From: JBFONV01 sp040779335
Lineage (GTDB): Bacteria; Pseudomonadota; Gammaproteobacteria; Enterobacterales; Alteromonadaceae
NCBI GenBank assembly: GCA_040779335.1
Contig: JBFONV010000002.1
Location: 310,001-374,000, forward strand
Length of the DNA stretch: 64,000 nt
Direction: 5' to 3'
The first letter of the stretch is position 1. Every line of letters starts with the position of its first letter. The notes under the pieces were generated by a model. It had not been told where the DNA came from. It worked only from the letters and a program-made list of their open reading frames with translations, and searched no databases. The position numbers and the translations under genes were made by a program. Below, piece after piece: positions 15,570-23,276 of the stretch.

Positions 15570-16464
15570 AATCTAAGGTGATAACCAACCCTGTTGGTTC
15601 TTTAATAATGGGGGCTAATTGTAGCCATCGACTATTGGATTCACCAACAAAGCGCTTGATTACATCCGTGATCAATACGCCAGGGTTATTACCCTGTTCA
15701 TCGCTGAGTGGACTATGTATTTCAATCAGTCGCTGTCCCGATTTTTCGTAAGACATTTTCACATTCTGATCAATAATGCGCACTGGTGTATTAATGCTTA
15801 CATGCTTATACAACCAGGCAATATCTTCATCAAACATGCGAATACAACCTGCACTGGAACGCATACCAATACCAAAACGTTGATTGGAACCATGAATTAA
15901 GTATTCACTGGTGCCAATTCGTAATGCATATTTGCCGAAAGGGTTATCAGGCCCTGGCAGAATTTCCATTGCTAATGGCTTACCATTTTCCGCTAAATAA
16001 CGTTCACGCATTGCCTTAGGAGGCCGCCATACAGGATCCTTTCTTTTCTCACCGATATAACTGAGCACTTTTGGGGTCGATAAACCTTGCCGTCCTATAC
16101 CCACTGGAAATACCGACACTTTATTCGCGTCTGGATGAAAATAATATAACCGTAGTTCTGGTAGATTAATTACGATGCCTTGATAAGCTACGTACGGTAA
16201 AATCAACTGAGACGGAATGGTTAACTGCTGGCCAACATCGGGTAAAAAGGGGTCCACGGTTGGGTTTGCCGCCAATAAAGCTAAAAATCCTACATCATAG
16301 TGCTCAGCTAACGCCTGAAAGTAATCACCTTTTTTAACTTGATGATATTGCATTTCACCAAGCAAGCGAGAACCTTGTTCAGGCATTGGATATTCGCGAG
16401 CGTTAGCCGTTGCTTGAATGAATACCTGCAAAAGTAAAATAACAACTAAGGAGATAACGTTCAC
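15568..16464 (-). CDS. L,D-transpeptidase (ErfK/YbiS/YcfS family)
   Basis: This 298-aa periplasmic enzyme has an N-terminal signal peptide (cleavage after TANA, about residue 22). A LysM peptidoglycan-binding domain (about 38-85, with HQVKKGDYFQALAEHYDVG) is followed by a YkuD catalytic domain (about 95-230). The catalytic motif HGSN...SSAGCIRM is intact, with Cys near 207. The family links Lpp-type lipoproteins to meso-diaminopimelate or makes 3-3 crosslinks. The start is GTG, five bases after the ygiF stop, so it is probably co-transcribed with ygiF. Its 3' end faces an Lpp-like gene, which suggests a substrate-enzyme pair. Confidence 0.93.
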   Translation of the reverse strand: MNVISLVVILLLQVFIQATANAREYPMPEQGSRLLGEMQYHQVKKGDYFQALAEHYDVGFLALLAANPTVDPFLPDVGQQLTIPSQLILPYVAYQGIVINLPELRLYYFHPDANKVSVFPVGIGRQGLSTPKVLSYIGEKRKDPVWRPPKAMRERYLAENGKPLAMEILPGPDNPFGKYALRIGTSEYLIHGSNQRFGIGMRSSAGCIRMFDEDIAWLYKHVSINTPVRIIDQNVKMSYEKSGQRLIEIHSPLSDEQGNNPGVLITDVIKRFVGESNSRWLQLAPIIKEPTGLVITLD

Positions 16465-16469
16465 TTAAT

Positions 16470-17975
16470 TTACCGACGCCAATACGGCGTTATCGATAAT
16501 GCATTTTGTCTAGAGATATCAAGCACTGCTAACAGGTTTTCAACTTTACTAGCCTGCCAATTTACTAATTTTTGTGGTTGTTCATCGAGTAATTCAAGTT
16601 GTTGATGCAGTAAATATAGCGTTTGTAATTCACTCATGCCCTGTTTGAGATCTAACCATGGATTTCTAAATTCTAGCCGTTCATTTTTATCGTATAAATT
16701 GCCAAACCAGCTACCGGTTAATAAACTGCGATTAAGTAATTTTCGGTTATTGACGTATTGCTCACTACTTAACGGCCCTTCCCCAGACATTACCTCATAT
16801 AAATCCTGCAAACTTTTGTCTAACCATGTTTTAGAAAATGCCAACAGTTCTCGTTCATGGCCATTAAAATCATCTATGGTCGGACGAGAAACAACCAACT
16901 GTAACAACATTAACTGCAATTCATTAAAACGGGTGGAATGAATAAATTCAATCACATGTTGAACATCTGGCATGCGGCGTTTTTCTAACTTTAATTGACT
17001 AACCAACTGCTGGCTATACTCAACTTTTTTACGATAATTGCCTGTTTTTGTCGTCAATTCTTGTAGGTAAATAGCATTATCAACCCATTTAAGTTGCTGG
17101 ATATAATGACTTAATTCATCACGTATATATTTCGTCGATAGCGGTAAGTAATTATCAAACAACCAAAAACCTTGGCGAAGCAGTGCTAGTATTTCAGTGG
17201 TTTTTTCTAAACATGCTAGCGACGGTTCTTCAATATAACGATTAAGCACAGCTTGTAATTGCGTTAAGCCAAACTCAATGCCGGTAACAAATGCGTCGTT
17301 TATTGAATAATCAGGTTCTAGAGGTACTAACTCAAGAGGTGTTAACACAAAGGTGCTTTTTTTATTGGCCCACAGGGCATAGCCACGCGCCGCTTTACTT
17401 TGCGTACCGGGTCTTATTTGCAAGGCATGAAACAGTATGCTCGCCAAATGAAATATATGTTCAGTGCTACCTTTAATAAGCTCTAGCTCAATTTCACAAA
17501 TTCCTTCGCGCTGTCCATTAGCACTGATTTCTCCCTGATCGAAGACCAGTTCAACAATACTATCTTCATTGCCATTTACCGTCCAAATAGTACGATGAAA
17601 ATCAGTAGAAAAAAGTGAGACTAACTCTGATTGCAACTTTACAACGTCTTGATTTTCTTTCCAGATGTCCTCAGGAAACAATGCTAACTGCGGAAATGGC
17701 TCACTGATAGTGACATTATATTCTGGGCGCTGGTGCAAACCACCAATAACCTTGCCTTTGCTTTTTATGGTTTGTTCAATAAAATCAGGACATGAGCGCA
17801 CTCTTAGTCCCATATCTTGGTGTCGTAAAGCAAGCTCAGCAGTATCAAAATAACAATTAGAGAGCGTTTGCTCCGATTGTGTAAAAACAAATTCTTTTTT
17901 CGTCAATAACGCGGTTATTTTATCCACAGTGTCGACATCGTTAACTAAATATTTTAGCTCAATCTCAATGGTCAT
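16470..17975 (-). CDS. ygiF: CYTH-CHAD inorganic triphosphatase (YgiF-like)
   Basis: This 501-aa cytoplasmic protein carries an N-terminal CYTH domain (about 1-205), with the diagnostic EIELKY (ExExK) at residues 4-9 and the QTIKSKG and ELELI tunnel residues. A helical CHAD domain, a polyphosphate-binding type, follows (about 220-500). In E. coli YgiF the CYTH domain hydrolyses inorganic triphosphate. The protein is somewhat longer than the E. coli enzyme (433 aa), mainly in the CHAD part. AGGA lies 5 bases before the ATG. E. coli has ygiF-glnE-hldE together; here the accessory module at 8.5-15 kb and the lipoprotein/transpeptidase pair separate ygiF from glnE. Confidence 0.9.
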   Translation of the reverse strand: MTIEIELKYLVNDVDTVDKITALLTKKEFVFTQSEQTLSNCYFDTAELALRHQDMGLRVRSCPDFIEQTIKSKGKVIGGLHQRPEYNVTISEPFPQLALFPEDIWKENQDVVKLQSELVSLFSTDFHRTIWTVNGNEDSIVELVFDQGEISANGQREGICEIELELIKGSTEHIFHLASILFHALQIRPGTQSKAARGYALWANKKSTFVLTPLELVPLEPDYSINDAFVTGIEFGLTQLQAVLNRYIEEPSLACLEKTTEILALLRQGFWLFDNYLPLSTKYIRDELSHYIQQLKWVDNAIYLQELTTKTGNYRKKVEYSQQLVSQLKLEKRRMPDVQHVIEFIHSTRFNELQLMLLQLVVSRPTIDDFNGHERELLAFSKTWLDKSLQDLYEVMSGEGPLSSEQYVNNRKLLNRSLLTGSWFGNLYDKNERLEFRNPWLDLKQGMSELQTLYLLHQQLELLDEQPQKLVNWQASKVENLLAVLDISRQNALSITPYWRR

Positions 17976-18139
17976 AGCATCCTAGTTAATAAATATGCAT
18001 CGTTTGTCTAAAGCATTTCTTCAATCTATCTGATCACAACATCAATCTCAATTATCATCATTGATCTAATATCAAATTTAGTCATTTTTGTAATAAAAAC
18101 ACTGAAATGAGAGAAAAATGACCTTTTAAACAAATATTT

Positions 18140-18168
18140 TTGTCTGAAGCAATCACTATCAGTAAACT
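18140..18168 (+). promoter_or_regulatory. Possible ygiM promoter
   Basis: TTGTCT (18140-18145) and TAAACT (18163-18168) are spaced 17 bases apart, about 70 bases before the ygiM start. The region between ygiF and ygiM (17,976-18,239) is AT-rich and I see no operator in it. The assignment rests on the hexamers alone. Confidence 0.4.
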
Positions 18169-18239
18169 AGACTTGCTATCAATAAGCCAAAGCCCTAATA
18201 TCATCTCCTTAGTTTTTGGTTAATTTTATCGGTTGTTTC

Positions 18240-18830
18240 ATGAACATTTTGAAAAGTTTATTCACAGGTATCTTACTCGCGACTGCATTTCCTCTTATGG
18301 CAGAAGAACAAACAACCCCTGGTTTTATTTCTGACGATCTCTTTATTTATATGCACTCTGGTGCCGGAAGCAATTACCGCATTGTAGGAACAGTGAATGC
18401 AGGTGCAGAAATACAATTAACAAATACCGAACAAAACGGCTATACACAAATAATAGATCCCAAAGGTAAAACTACTTGGGTAGAAAGCCAATACGTTTCG
18501 ACAACCCCAGGGTTACGCAATATTATTGCAGAATTAAACGGTAAGTTGGCCGATACATCAGAAGCTAATAGCCAATTAGAAAACCAAATTGCACAAGCGC
18601 AAAATACTATCGACACCCTCAACAGTAAAACTGCGCAGCTTAATAATGATATAGCTTCGTTAAACAAGCAGCTTTCGTCAACGCAAGCCAAATTGAAAGA
18701 TCAAGATACCAATTTAAAAAAAGAATGGTTTTACAATGGTGCAATGGTATTAGGTATAGGGCTACTGCTCGGTTTGGTACTTCCTAGGCTTGGCGGTCGT
18801 CGTAAGAACACCATGGAAAATTGGAATTAA
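18240..18830 (+). CDS. ygiM: SH3-domain membrane protein YgiM (TIGR04211 type)
   Basis: This 196-aa protein has a signal peptide (cleavage after LMA, about residue 21), a bacterial SH3 domain (about 26-90, FISDDLFIYMHSGAGSNYRIVG...), a coiled coil (about 95-160) and one C-terminal membrane helix (about 164-186) followed by a basic tail. This is the family plan of YgiM, whose gene in enterobacteria is near ygiF and cca. The ATG at 18240 is chosen over a TTG eight codons earlier because it starts the signal peptide properly. The cellular role is not settled; the SH3 domain may bind cell wall. It is divergent from ygiF. Confidence 0.88.
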   Translation: MNILKSLFTGILLATAFPLMAEEQTTPGFISDDLFIYMHSGAGSNYRIVGTVNAGAEIQLTNTEQNGYTQIIDPKGKTTWVESQYVSTTPGLRNIIAELNGKLADTSEANSQLENQIAQAQNTIDTLNSKTAQLNNDIASLNKQLSSTQAKLKDQDTNLKKEWFYNGAMVLGIGLLLGLVLPRLGGRRKNTMENWN

Positions 18831-18875
18831 CACAGCAATCATTTTCTTTTAATTAACCGTATATTAGTACATTTC

Positions 18876-20309
18876 GTGATCAGAGAATTTCCCTATTTTA
18901 TAGGCGCCCTTAGTGTTGTGCTATTTTCCTTTGCCAGCAACGCTAACGGTGTCAGTCCTTATTTACCATTAAAGCTAGACAACTTGGTTGAATTAGAAAT
19001 CGAACGTTTAGTCTCGATAGCCCAATTACCTAGCTTGAAAAAGCCTTATCACATTGTCACTGTGGTTAATTATTTGCAAAAGGTTAAACACTCTCACCCT
19101 AAGCTTTATAACCGACTAAACGACTACATTAAGCGTTATAAAAAGCAATCGAGTCTGACCCACTTTTCTGCTGAAGTAGGACATTCATTTTCAAAAAACA
19201 AAACGATTCCCAACGGCAGAGGATTCGAATTTGATGATGTATTTCAAGGAAGTGTCAGCAGTTTCTACCAATTCAATAAATATGTTATTTTTAACGCTGG
19301 TGGTTCTTTTTCCTCAAATAATGGCGTTGTACCACATAACAGTTATCTCTCGTTTGGTACCGATTACTTTCAATTTGATGTCGGTTATCGAGAGCATTGG
19401 CTGTCACCGATGCAAGAGAGTGCCGCGCTACTATCAACGAACGCTGAGCCCATAGCGTCGATTACCCTTAGTAACGTAAAGCCGATCACCGACTTTAATA
19501 TTAATTATGAAATGTCCTTTGGTTTACTGTCAAAAATGGACGGCATTCACTTTGACAATAGACTTTCCTCCGGAAAACCAGGCCTACTGACTATGCATTT
19601 AAGTGTACAGCCCTTTGACTGGTGGACCATAGGTGCTAATCGAGTTTTTCAGTTTGGTGGAGGTGATCGCAGTATTGGTCTTGGAGATATCTGGAACGCA
19701 TTCATAGACCCAGTTAGCAGTGATAACTGTGGCGGAGAATCAACCCTGCAAGATTGTAATGAGGAAGTAGGGAATCAAATAGCCTCAATTACTACAAAGT
19801 TCGACTTTTCCATTTATAACTTCCCCATTAGTATATTTTATGAATATGGAGGTGAAGATGCAAAGAATTACAAAAAGTCACTCGGTAATATAGGTATAAC
19901 CTATGGAGTATTTCTTCCGTACCTTTCGAATAACACGTCACTTTATGTAGAACATTCTATATTTCATGATAAATGGTATGTCCATCATCTATATGATGAG
20001 GGTTATCGTAATAAAAATGTGATCATGGGACATTGGTGGGCAAATGAAAAATCATTAAATGACGATAGTGGCGTATCACTTTCAACCGTGCGGTTTAACT
20101 GGGATATAAATTCGACTAATCATTTAGAAATATTGATAAAAACAGGTAAATTGGATACCTTGAACCAATGGCAAAATAACCGCACAAAAGAAATGGAATT
20201 AAATCTAAAACATGCTTATAAATCAGGATTTATAGGCTTATCGTTAAACGTTGGTAAGGATACTTTTGGGGATTCATTTTCGAGAGCTTCAGTAAGCTAC
20301 AATTGGTAG
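18876..20309 (+). CDS. Wzi-like capsule assembly outer membrane protein
   Basis: This 477-aa protein starts at a GTG and has a signal peptide (cleavage near SNANG, about residue 25). A short helical region (about 35-95) is followed by a beta-barrel with alternating polar/hydrophobic strands, ending in Trp (VSYNW), a typical barrel terminus. Patterns such as FGTDYFQFDVGYREHWLSPM and MHLSVQPFDWWTIGANRVFQFGG match the capsule assembly Wzi family, which binds group 1 capsule to the cell surface. A 7-base overlap in frame extension with the next gene and a 12-base gap to its likely start suggest co-transcription with the CDP-glycerol transferase and tagD genes, so it may anchor a glycerol-phosphate polymer. 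Confidence 0.85.
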   Translation: MIREFPYFIGALSVVLFSFASNANGVSPYLPLKLDNLVELEIERLVSIAQLPSLKKPYHIVTVVNYLQKVKHSHPKLYNRLNDYIKRYKKQSSLTHFSAEVGHSFSKNKTIPNGRGFEFDDVFQGSVSSFYQFNKYVIFNAGGSFSSNNGVVPHNSYLSFGTDYFQFDVGYREHWLSPMQESAALLSTNAEPIASITLSNVKPITDFNINYEMSFGLLSKMDGIHFDNRLSSGKPGLLTMHLSVQPFDWWTIGANRVFQFGGGDRSIGLGDIWNAFIDPVSSDNCGGESTLQDCNEEVGNQIASITTKFDFSIYNFPISIFYEYGGEDAKNYKKSLGNIGITYGVFLPYLSNNTSLYVEHSIFHDKWYVHHLYDEGYRNKNVIMGHWWANEKSLNDDSGVSLSTVRFNWDINSTNHLEILIKTGKLDTLNQWQNNRTKEMELNLKHAYKSGFIGLSLNVGKDTFGDSFSRASVSYNW

Positions 20310-20320
20310 GAGACAAACCT

Positions 20321-21391
20321 ATGAAAGTATATTTTGATATTCAACATTTATACTATGTCCCCCAATATTTACCTCTTAAAAAAGAACTCGAATCAAGGAA
20401 CATTCAATGCGAATTTGTTTTATATAAACAAAAGTTATTAAATGATGTTCTAAAGTTGTATGTTGAGCAAAACCTTTTGAATTGTCGCTGGGTTGCAAAT
20501 AAACACGAAGCGAGGGAGGTTTATCTAGAAGACAAACCCGAATGGATAATATTTGGTAATGCTTTTGATGATTTGACGACTATCAATAAACATTCAAAGA
20601 CAGCATTGATGCAACATGGTATCGGTCCAAAATCTTGTTATTACGATGTTTCTAAATCAGATATAACATACCGATTTGTTGAAGGTCAGCATCGACTAAA
20701 GCGGTTGCAGTCTCAGTTCCCAAATAAAAAATTTATTGATACAGGCTATGCAAAATTAGACCCTATTGTTAATCAAAGTTTTGATAATACAACGCTATTA
20801 AATTTAAACCTTTGCCCTAATAAAAAAACGATACTGTACGCACCAACGTTCTATCCAAGTAGTATCGAATGTTTACCGAAAAATTTTCCTGAATTATTAC
20901 ACAATTATAATATTATTATTAAGCCGCACTTTTTTTCTTGGATAAAAAGACGGCACAAATCTCATCAAGCACTATTTAATACTTGGGCTAACTACGAAAA
21001 TGTCTATGTCGCTAATGTTAATCAAGTCTCTATTTTGCCATTTATGTCTCTTGCACAGTTACTGATAAGCGACGCCTCTTCAACATTATTTGAATTTACA
21101 GCGCTTAACAAACCCGCAATTTGGTGTGATTTCTATAAACTAAGATGGTCTTATAGAGGTATTTTTAAGAAAAGATTGGCTAATAGATTAGACGATGATT
21201 TGAAATATTTTGCTAAAATAGCCCAACGAGTAACTAGTTGGGGTATGCTTATAGAACAGATAGCCGTTCAGCTAGAACAACCTGATTTAAAAGAAAAAGA
21301 AAGGCTAGAAATGACGGAGTTACTGACAGGAAAAGTAGATGGTAATTGCAGCCAGAGAATTGCTAATTTTATCATCAACGGAGCACTTTAA
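20321..21391 (+). CDS. CDP-glycerol glycerophosphotransferase family protein
   Basis: This 356-aa protein starts from ATG 20321, with AGGAG eight bases upstream; an earlier in-frame GTG/ATG overlaps the wzi end and is not needed. It is of the TagB/TagF-like GT-B transferases: IIFGNAFDD, MQHGIGP near 105, TILYAPTFYPSS near 175, IIIKPHF near 200 and the closing SDASSTLFEFTALNKPAIW near 250. These His-Gly and donor-site motifs bind CDP-glycerol and transfer glycerol phosphate. There is no membrane segment; it is probably peripheral on the cytoplasmic face. It overlaps tagD by one base (TAATG), so substrate-making and substrate-using enzymes are translationally coupled. The acceptor glycan is unknown. 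Confidence 0.88.
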   Translation: MKVYFDIQHLYYVPQYLPLKKELESRNIQCEFVLYKQKLLNDVLKLYVEQNLLNCRWVANKHEAREVYLEDKPEWIIFGNAFDDLTTINKHSKTALMQHGIGPKSCYYDVSKSDITYRFVEGQHRLKRLQSQFPNKKFIDTGYAKLDPIVNQSFDNTTLLNLNLCPNKKTILYAPTFYPSSIECLPKNFPELLHNYNIIIKPHFFSWIKRRHKSHQALFNTWANYENVYVANVNQVSILPFMSLAQLLISDASSTLFEFTALNKPAIWCDFYKLRWSYRGIFKKRLANRLDDDLKYFAKIAQRVTSWGMLIEQIAVQLEQPDLKEKERLEMTELLTGKVDGNCSQRIANFIINGAL

Positions 21392-21783
21392 TGAAAGTTA
21401 TTACTTTTGGTACTTTTGACGTTTTTCACGTTGGCCACGTCAATATCCTTGAACGAGCCAAGTTGCATGGTAGCCATTTGATTGTTGGTGTTTCTTCAGA
21501 TGATCTTAACATGTCAAAGAAGCAGCGTTACCCAATATATTGTCAAGAAGACCGCATGCATATTATTCGCTCGCTTAAATGTGTAGACGAAGTTTTTATT
21601 GAAGAATCTTTAGAGTTAAAAGAACAATATATCAAATACTATAACGCAGACATATTGGTCATGGGTGATGATTGGCAAGGAAAATTCGATCACTACAATA
21701 ACGTCTGTAAGGTTGTATACCTGCCTCGCACACCATCGGTTTCAACAACAGAAATCATAGAAGTAGTAAAATCAAAACGATAA
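21391..21783 (+). CDS. tagD: Glycerol-3-phosphate cytidylyltransferase (TagD-type)
   Basis: This 130-aa cytoplasmic enzyme makes CDP-glycerol from CTP and glycerol 3-phosphate. The cytidylyltransferase signatures are complete: GTFDVFHVGHVNIL (HxGH at about 14-17) and RTPSVSTTEII near the C-terminus, equal to the RTxxISTT motif. The length is that of B. subtilis TagD (129 aa). TagD is typical of Gram-positive teichoic-acid synthesis and is found in Gram-negatives with glycerol-phosphate-containing capsules or O-antigens. It is the last gene of the wzi-transferase-tagD unit, and its TAA abuts the TAA of the convergent transferase gene with no spacer. Confidence 0.93.
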   Translation: MKVITFGTFDVFHVGHVNILERAKLHGSHLIVGVSSDDLNMSKKQRYPIYCQEDRMHIIRSLKCVDEVFIEESLELKEQYIKYYNADILVMGDDWQGKFDHYNNVCKVVYLPRTPSVSTTEIIEVVKSKR

Positions 21784-22827
21784 TTAAAACTTCCAGTAAT
21801 TTAATTGCTTACGCATTTTTAAGTTGCGAATAAAATTTACAGGTTTATCGGCACTCGGCAAGTTACTGCCAGCCAACATATCATCAACCGCTGCCAATAC
21901 CCGTTGTGACGACATCCCATCTTGATAGGGATGTGTTTTCTTAATAAAACTGTCTATTTTAGACATTAGTTCGCTAGGCTTCGATAAGGCTAATTCAATA
22001 CTTGCAGCTAATTTTTTGGGATCATTTATATCAATTAAATACGATTTTGGATCTATATTATTGAATGTAACAACTGGCTTATTCAACAGTAAAAACATAA
22101 TTAAAACGGAAGAAGTATCGCATACCATCACATCAGCTTGCTGCAAAAGCGGAATTACATTATCCGTCTCGACAAACGTTAAATATTCATTTTGAATTGA
22201 CTTATATTGTTCAACGATTGCTTTATCCATCTTAGGGTGAAACTGAATCAGCCAATTCCACTTACCAGTGGTGCTCATTTTTTTGATAGTATCAAATAGA
22301 TGAGGCGCACAAGTTAGATTTCGCGAAAACGTGGAACACATTAAGATGGTTGGATTATTACTCTTATTTATCTTGGGATTATCATACAGAGGATCTATAG
22401 CGGGCCAACCCGTTTCTACAACAGAAAAATGTTTATGCTTGGCTGCTAGTTGTTTGAAGGTGTTAGTGGTGTTTGGTCCTTGTGTACAATACAAGTCAAA
22501 GCACCCTCTGATATTAAAGTGATCTTCAAAGCCTCGACGATTCTTTTTCCCCGAGTTAAAACCATGAAAAACACCTACTTTTAAACCAGGAATAAAATTA
22601 GGTACAACATTACCGGGTACGAAGACAGCATCAGGTTGAAATGCCTGTATTGCCGCAATCGAATCAAGCTGTGTTTCATTTTTTTTAAGAAATTTAGCGT
22701 TTACTTCATCGCCTTCCAAAAACCACGCTACTTCGTCACCTCTATCCAAAATAGCTTCTTGTATTGGCCTTAAAATTGCGAAGCTGTAATTTTGAGAAAT
22801 ATAAAAAAGGTATTTTTTGTTAGACAT
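21784..22827 (-). CDS. Second CDP-glycerol glycerophosphotransferase-like protein
   Basis: This is a 347-aa protein from ATG 22827 (MSNKKYLFYISQNYSFAIL...). A frame extension of 25 codons upstream is hydrophobic but has no good start site. It shows GT-B type patterns related to the glycerophosphotransferase family: VFHGFNSGKKNRRGFEDHF near 100, TILMCSTFSRN near 160, WLIQFHPKMD near 190 and VMVCDTSSVLIMFLLLNKPVV near 230. It is only distantly similar to the upstream transferase, so it may act at another step such as priming. It is convergent with tagD, with the stops touching, and its promoter would lie in the leu upstream region. Confidence 0.8.
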   Translation of the reverse strand: MSNKKYLFYISQNYSFAILRPIQEAILDRGDEVAWFLEGDEVNAKFLKKNETQLDSIAAIQAFQPDAVFVPGNVVPNFIPGLKVGVFHGFNSGKKNRRGFEDHFNIRGCFDLYCTQGPNTTNTFKQLAAKHKHFSVVETGWPAIDPLYDNPKINKSNNPTILMCSTFSRNLTCAPHLFDTIKKMSTTGKWNWLIQFHPKMDKAIVEQYKSIQNEYLTFVETDNVIPLLQQADVMVCDTSSVLIMFLLLNKPVVTFNNIDPKSYLIDINDPKKLAASIELALSKPSELMSKIDSFIKKTHPYQDGMSSQRVLAAVDDMLAGSNLPSADKPVNFIRNLKMRKQLNYWKF

Positions 22828-23018
22828 TTTTTGACAAGTAATTGGAGTAGGAATTAGCGCTATCTTACCAAGAAAAAAATAAAAATCAGAGCAGTAATGC
22901 AATAATAAGAAATGATATTGATGAAAATTGCTAATAAGTTGCTGCCCCTGAACGTAGCGGCTTAACTAAACAATAATCTCATAAACTAAAAACCAACTAA
23001 GATATAACCAATTTGTTA

Positions 23019-23048
23019 TTGACACTGTTTAAGCAAATGCGTTATTAA
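23019..23048 (+). promoter_or_regulatory. leu operon promoter
   Basis: A perfect TTGACA (23019-23024) is followed after 18 bases by TATTAA (23043-23048), about 50 bases before the leader peptide start. The 22,828-23,018 stretch upstream is non-coding and AT-rich, with nothing else recognised. Confidence 0.65.
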
Positions 23049-23099
23049 TATCACACTAACTAATTTTATCTTTTTCGTAGTAAATAAAAGTTAACCCAA

Positions 23100-23162
23100 A
23101 TGACATCAATAATTAAGCACATTCGAATTAACCTCCTCCTCGTATTTTTACTGCGCGGATAG
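23100..23162 (+). CDS. leuL: leu operon leader peptide
   Basis: A 20-codon reading frame, ATG to TAG, contains three consecutive CTC Leu codons, then Val-Phe and TTA-CTG Leu-Leu (five Leu within seven codons), and it is rich in Ile before that. It lies between a good promoter and a terminator hairpin ahead of leuA. This is the classic arrangement for ribosome-mediated attenuation by leucyl-tRNA supply. The ribosome site is weak. Confidence 0.85.
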   Translation: MTSIIKHIRINLLLVFLLRG

Positions 23163-23194
23163 CTTGTTATTGCTTAATTAAAAGAAATATACAT

Positions 23195-23226
23195 AAAACC
23201 CGCGCTAATAAACGCGGGTTTTTTTA
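23195..23226 (+). terminator. leu attenuator terminator
   Basis: AAAACCCGCG and CGCGGGTTTT form a GC-rich stem with an 8-base loop and run into T7. It starts 32 bases after the leader peptide stop and 50 bases before leuA, the right place for an attenuator. An antiterminator pairing partner was not worked out. Confidence 0.88.
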
Positions 23227-23276
23227 TACCTTATTTTTATTAGCGCTGACAATGAACACAGATAAGGGAACAAACA

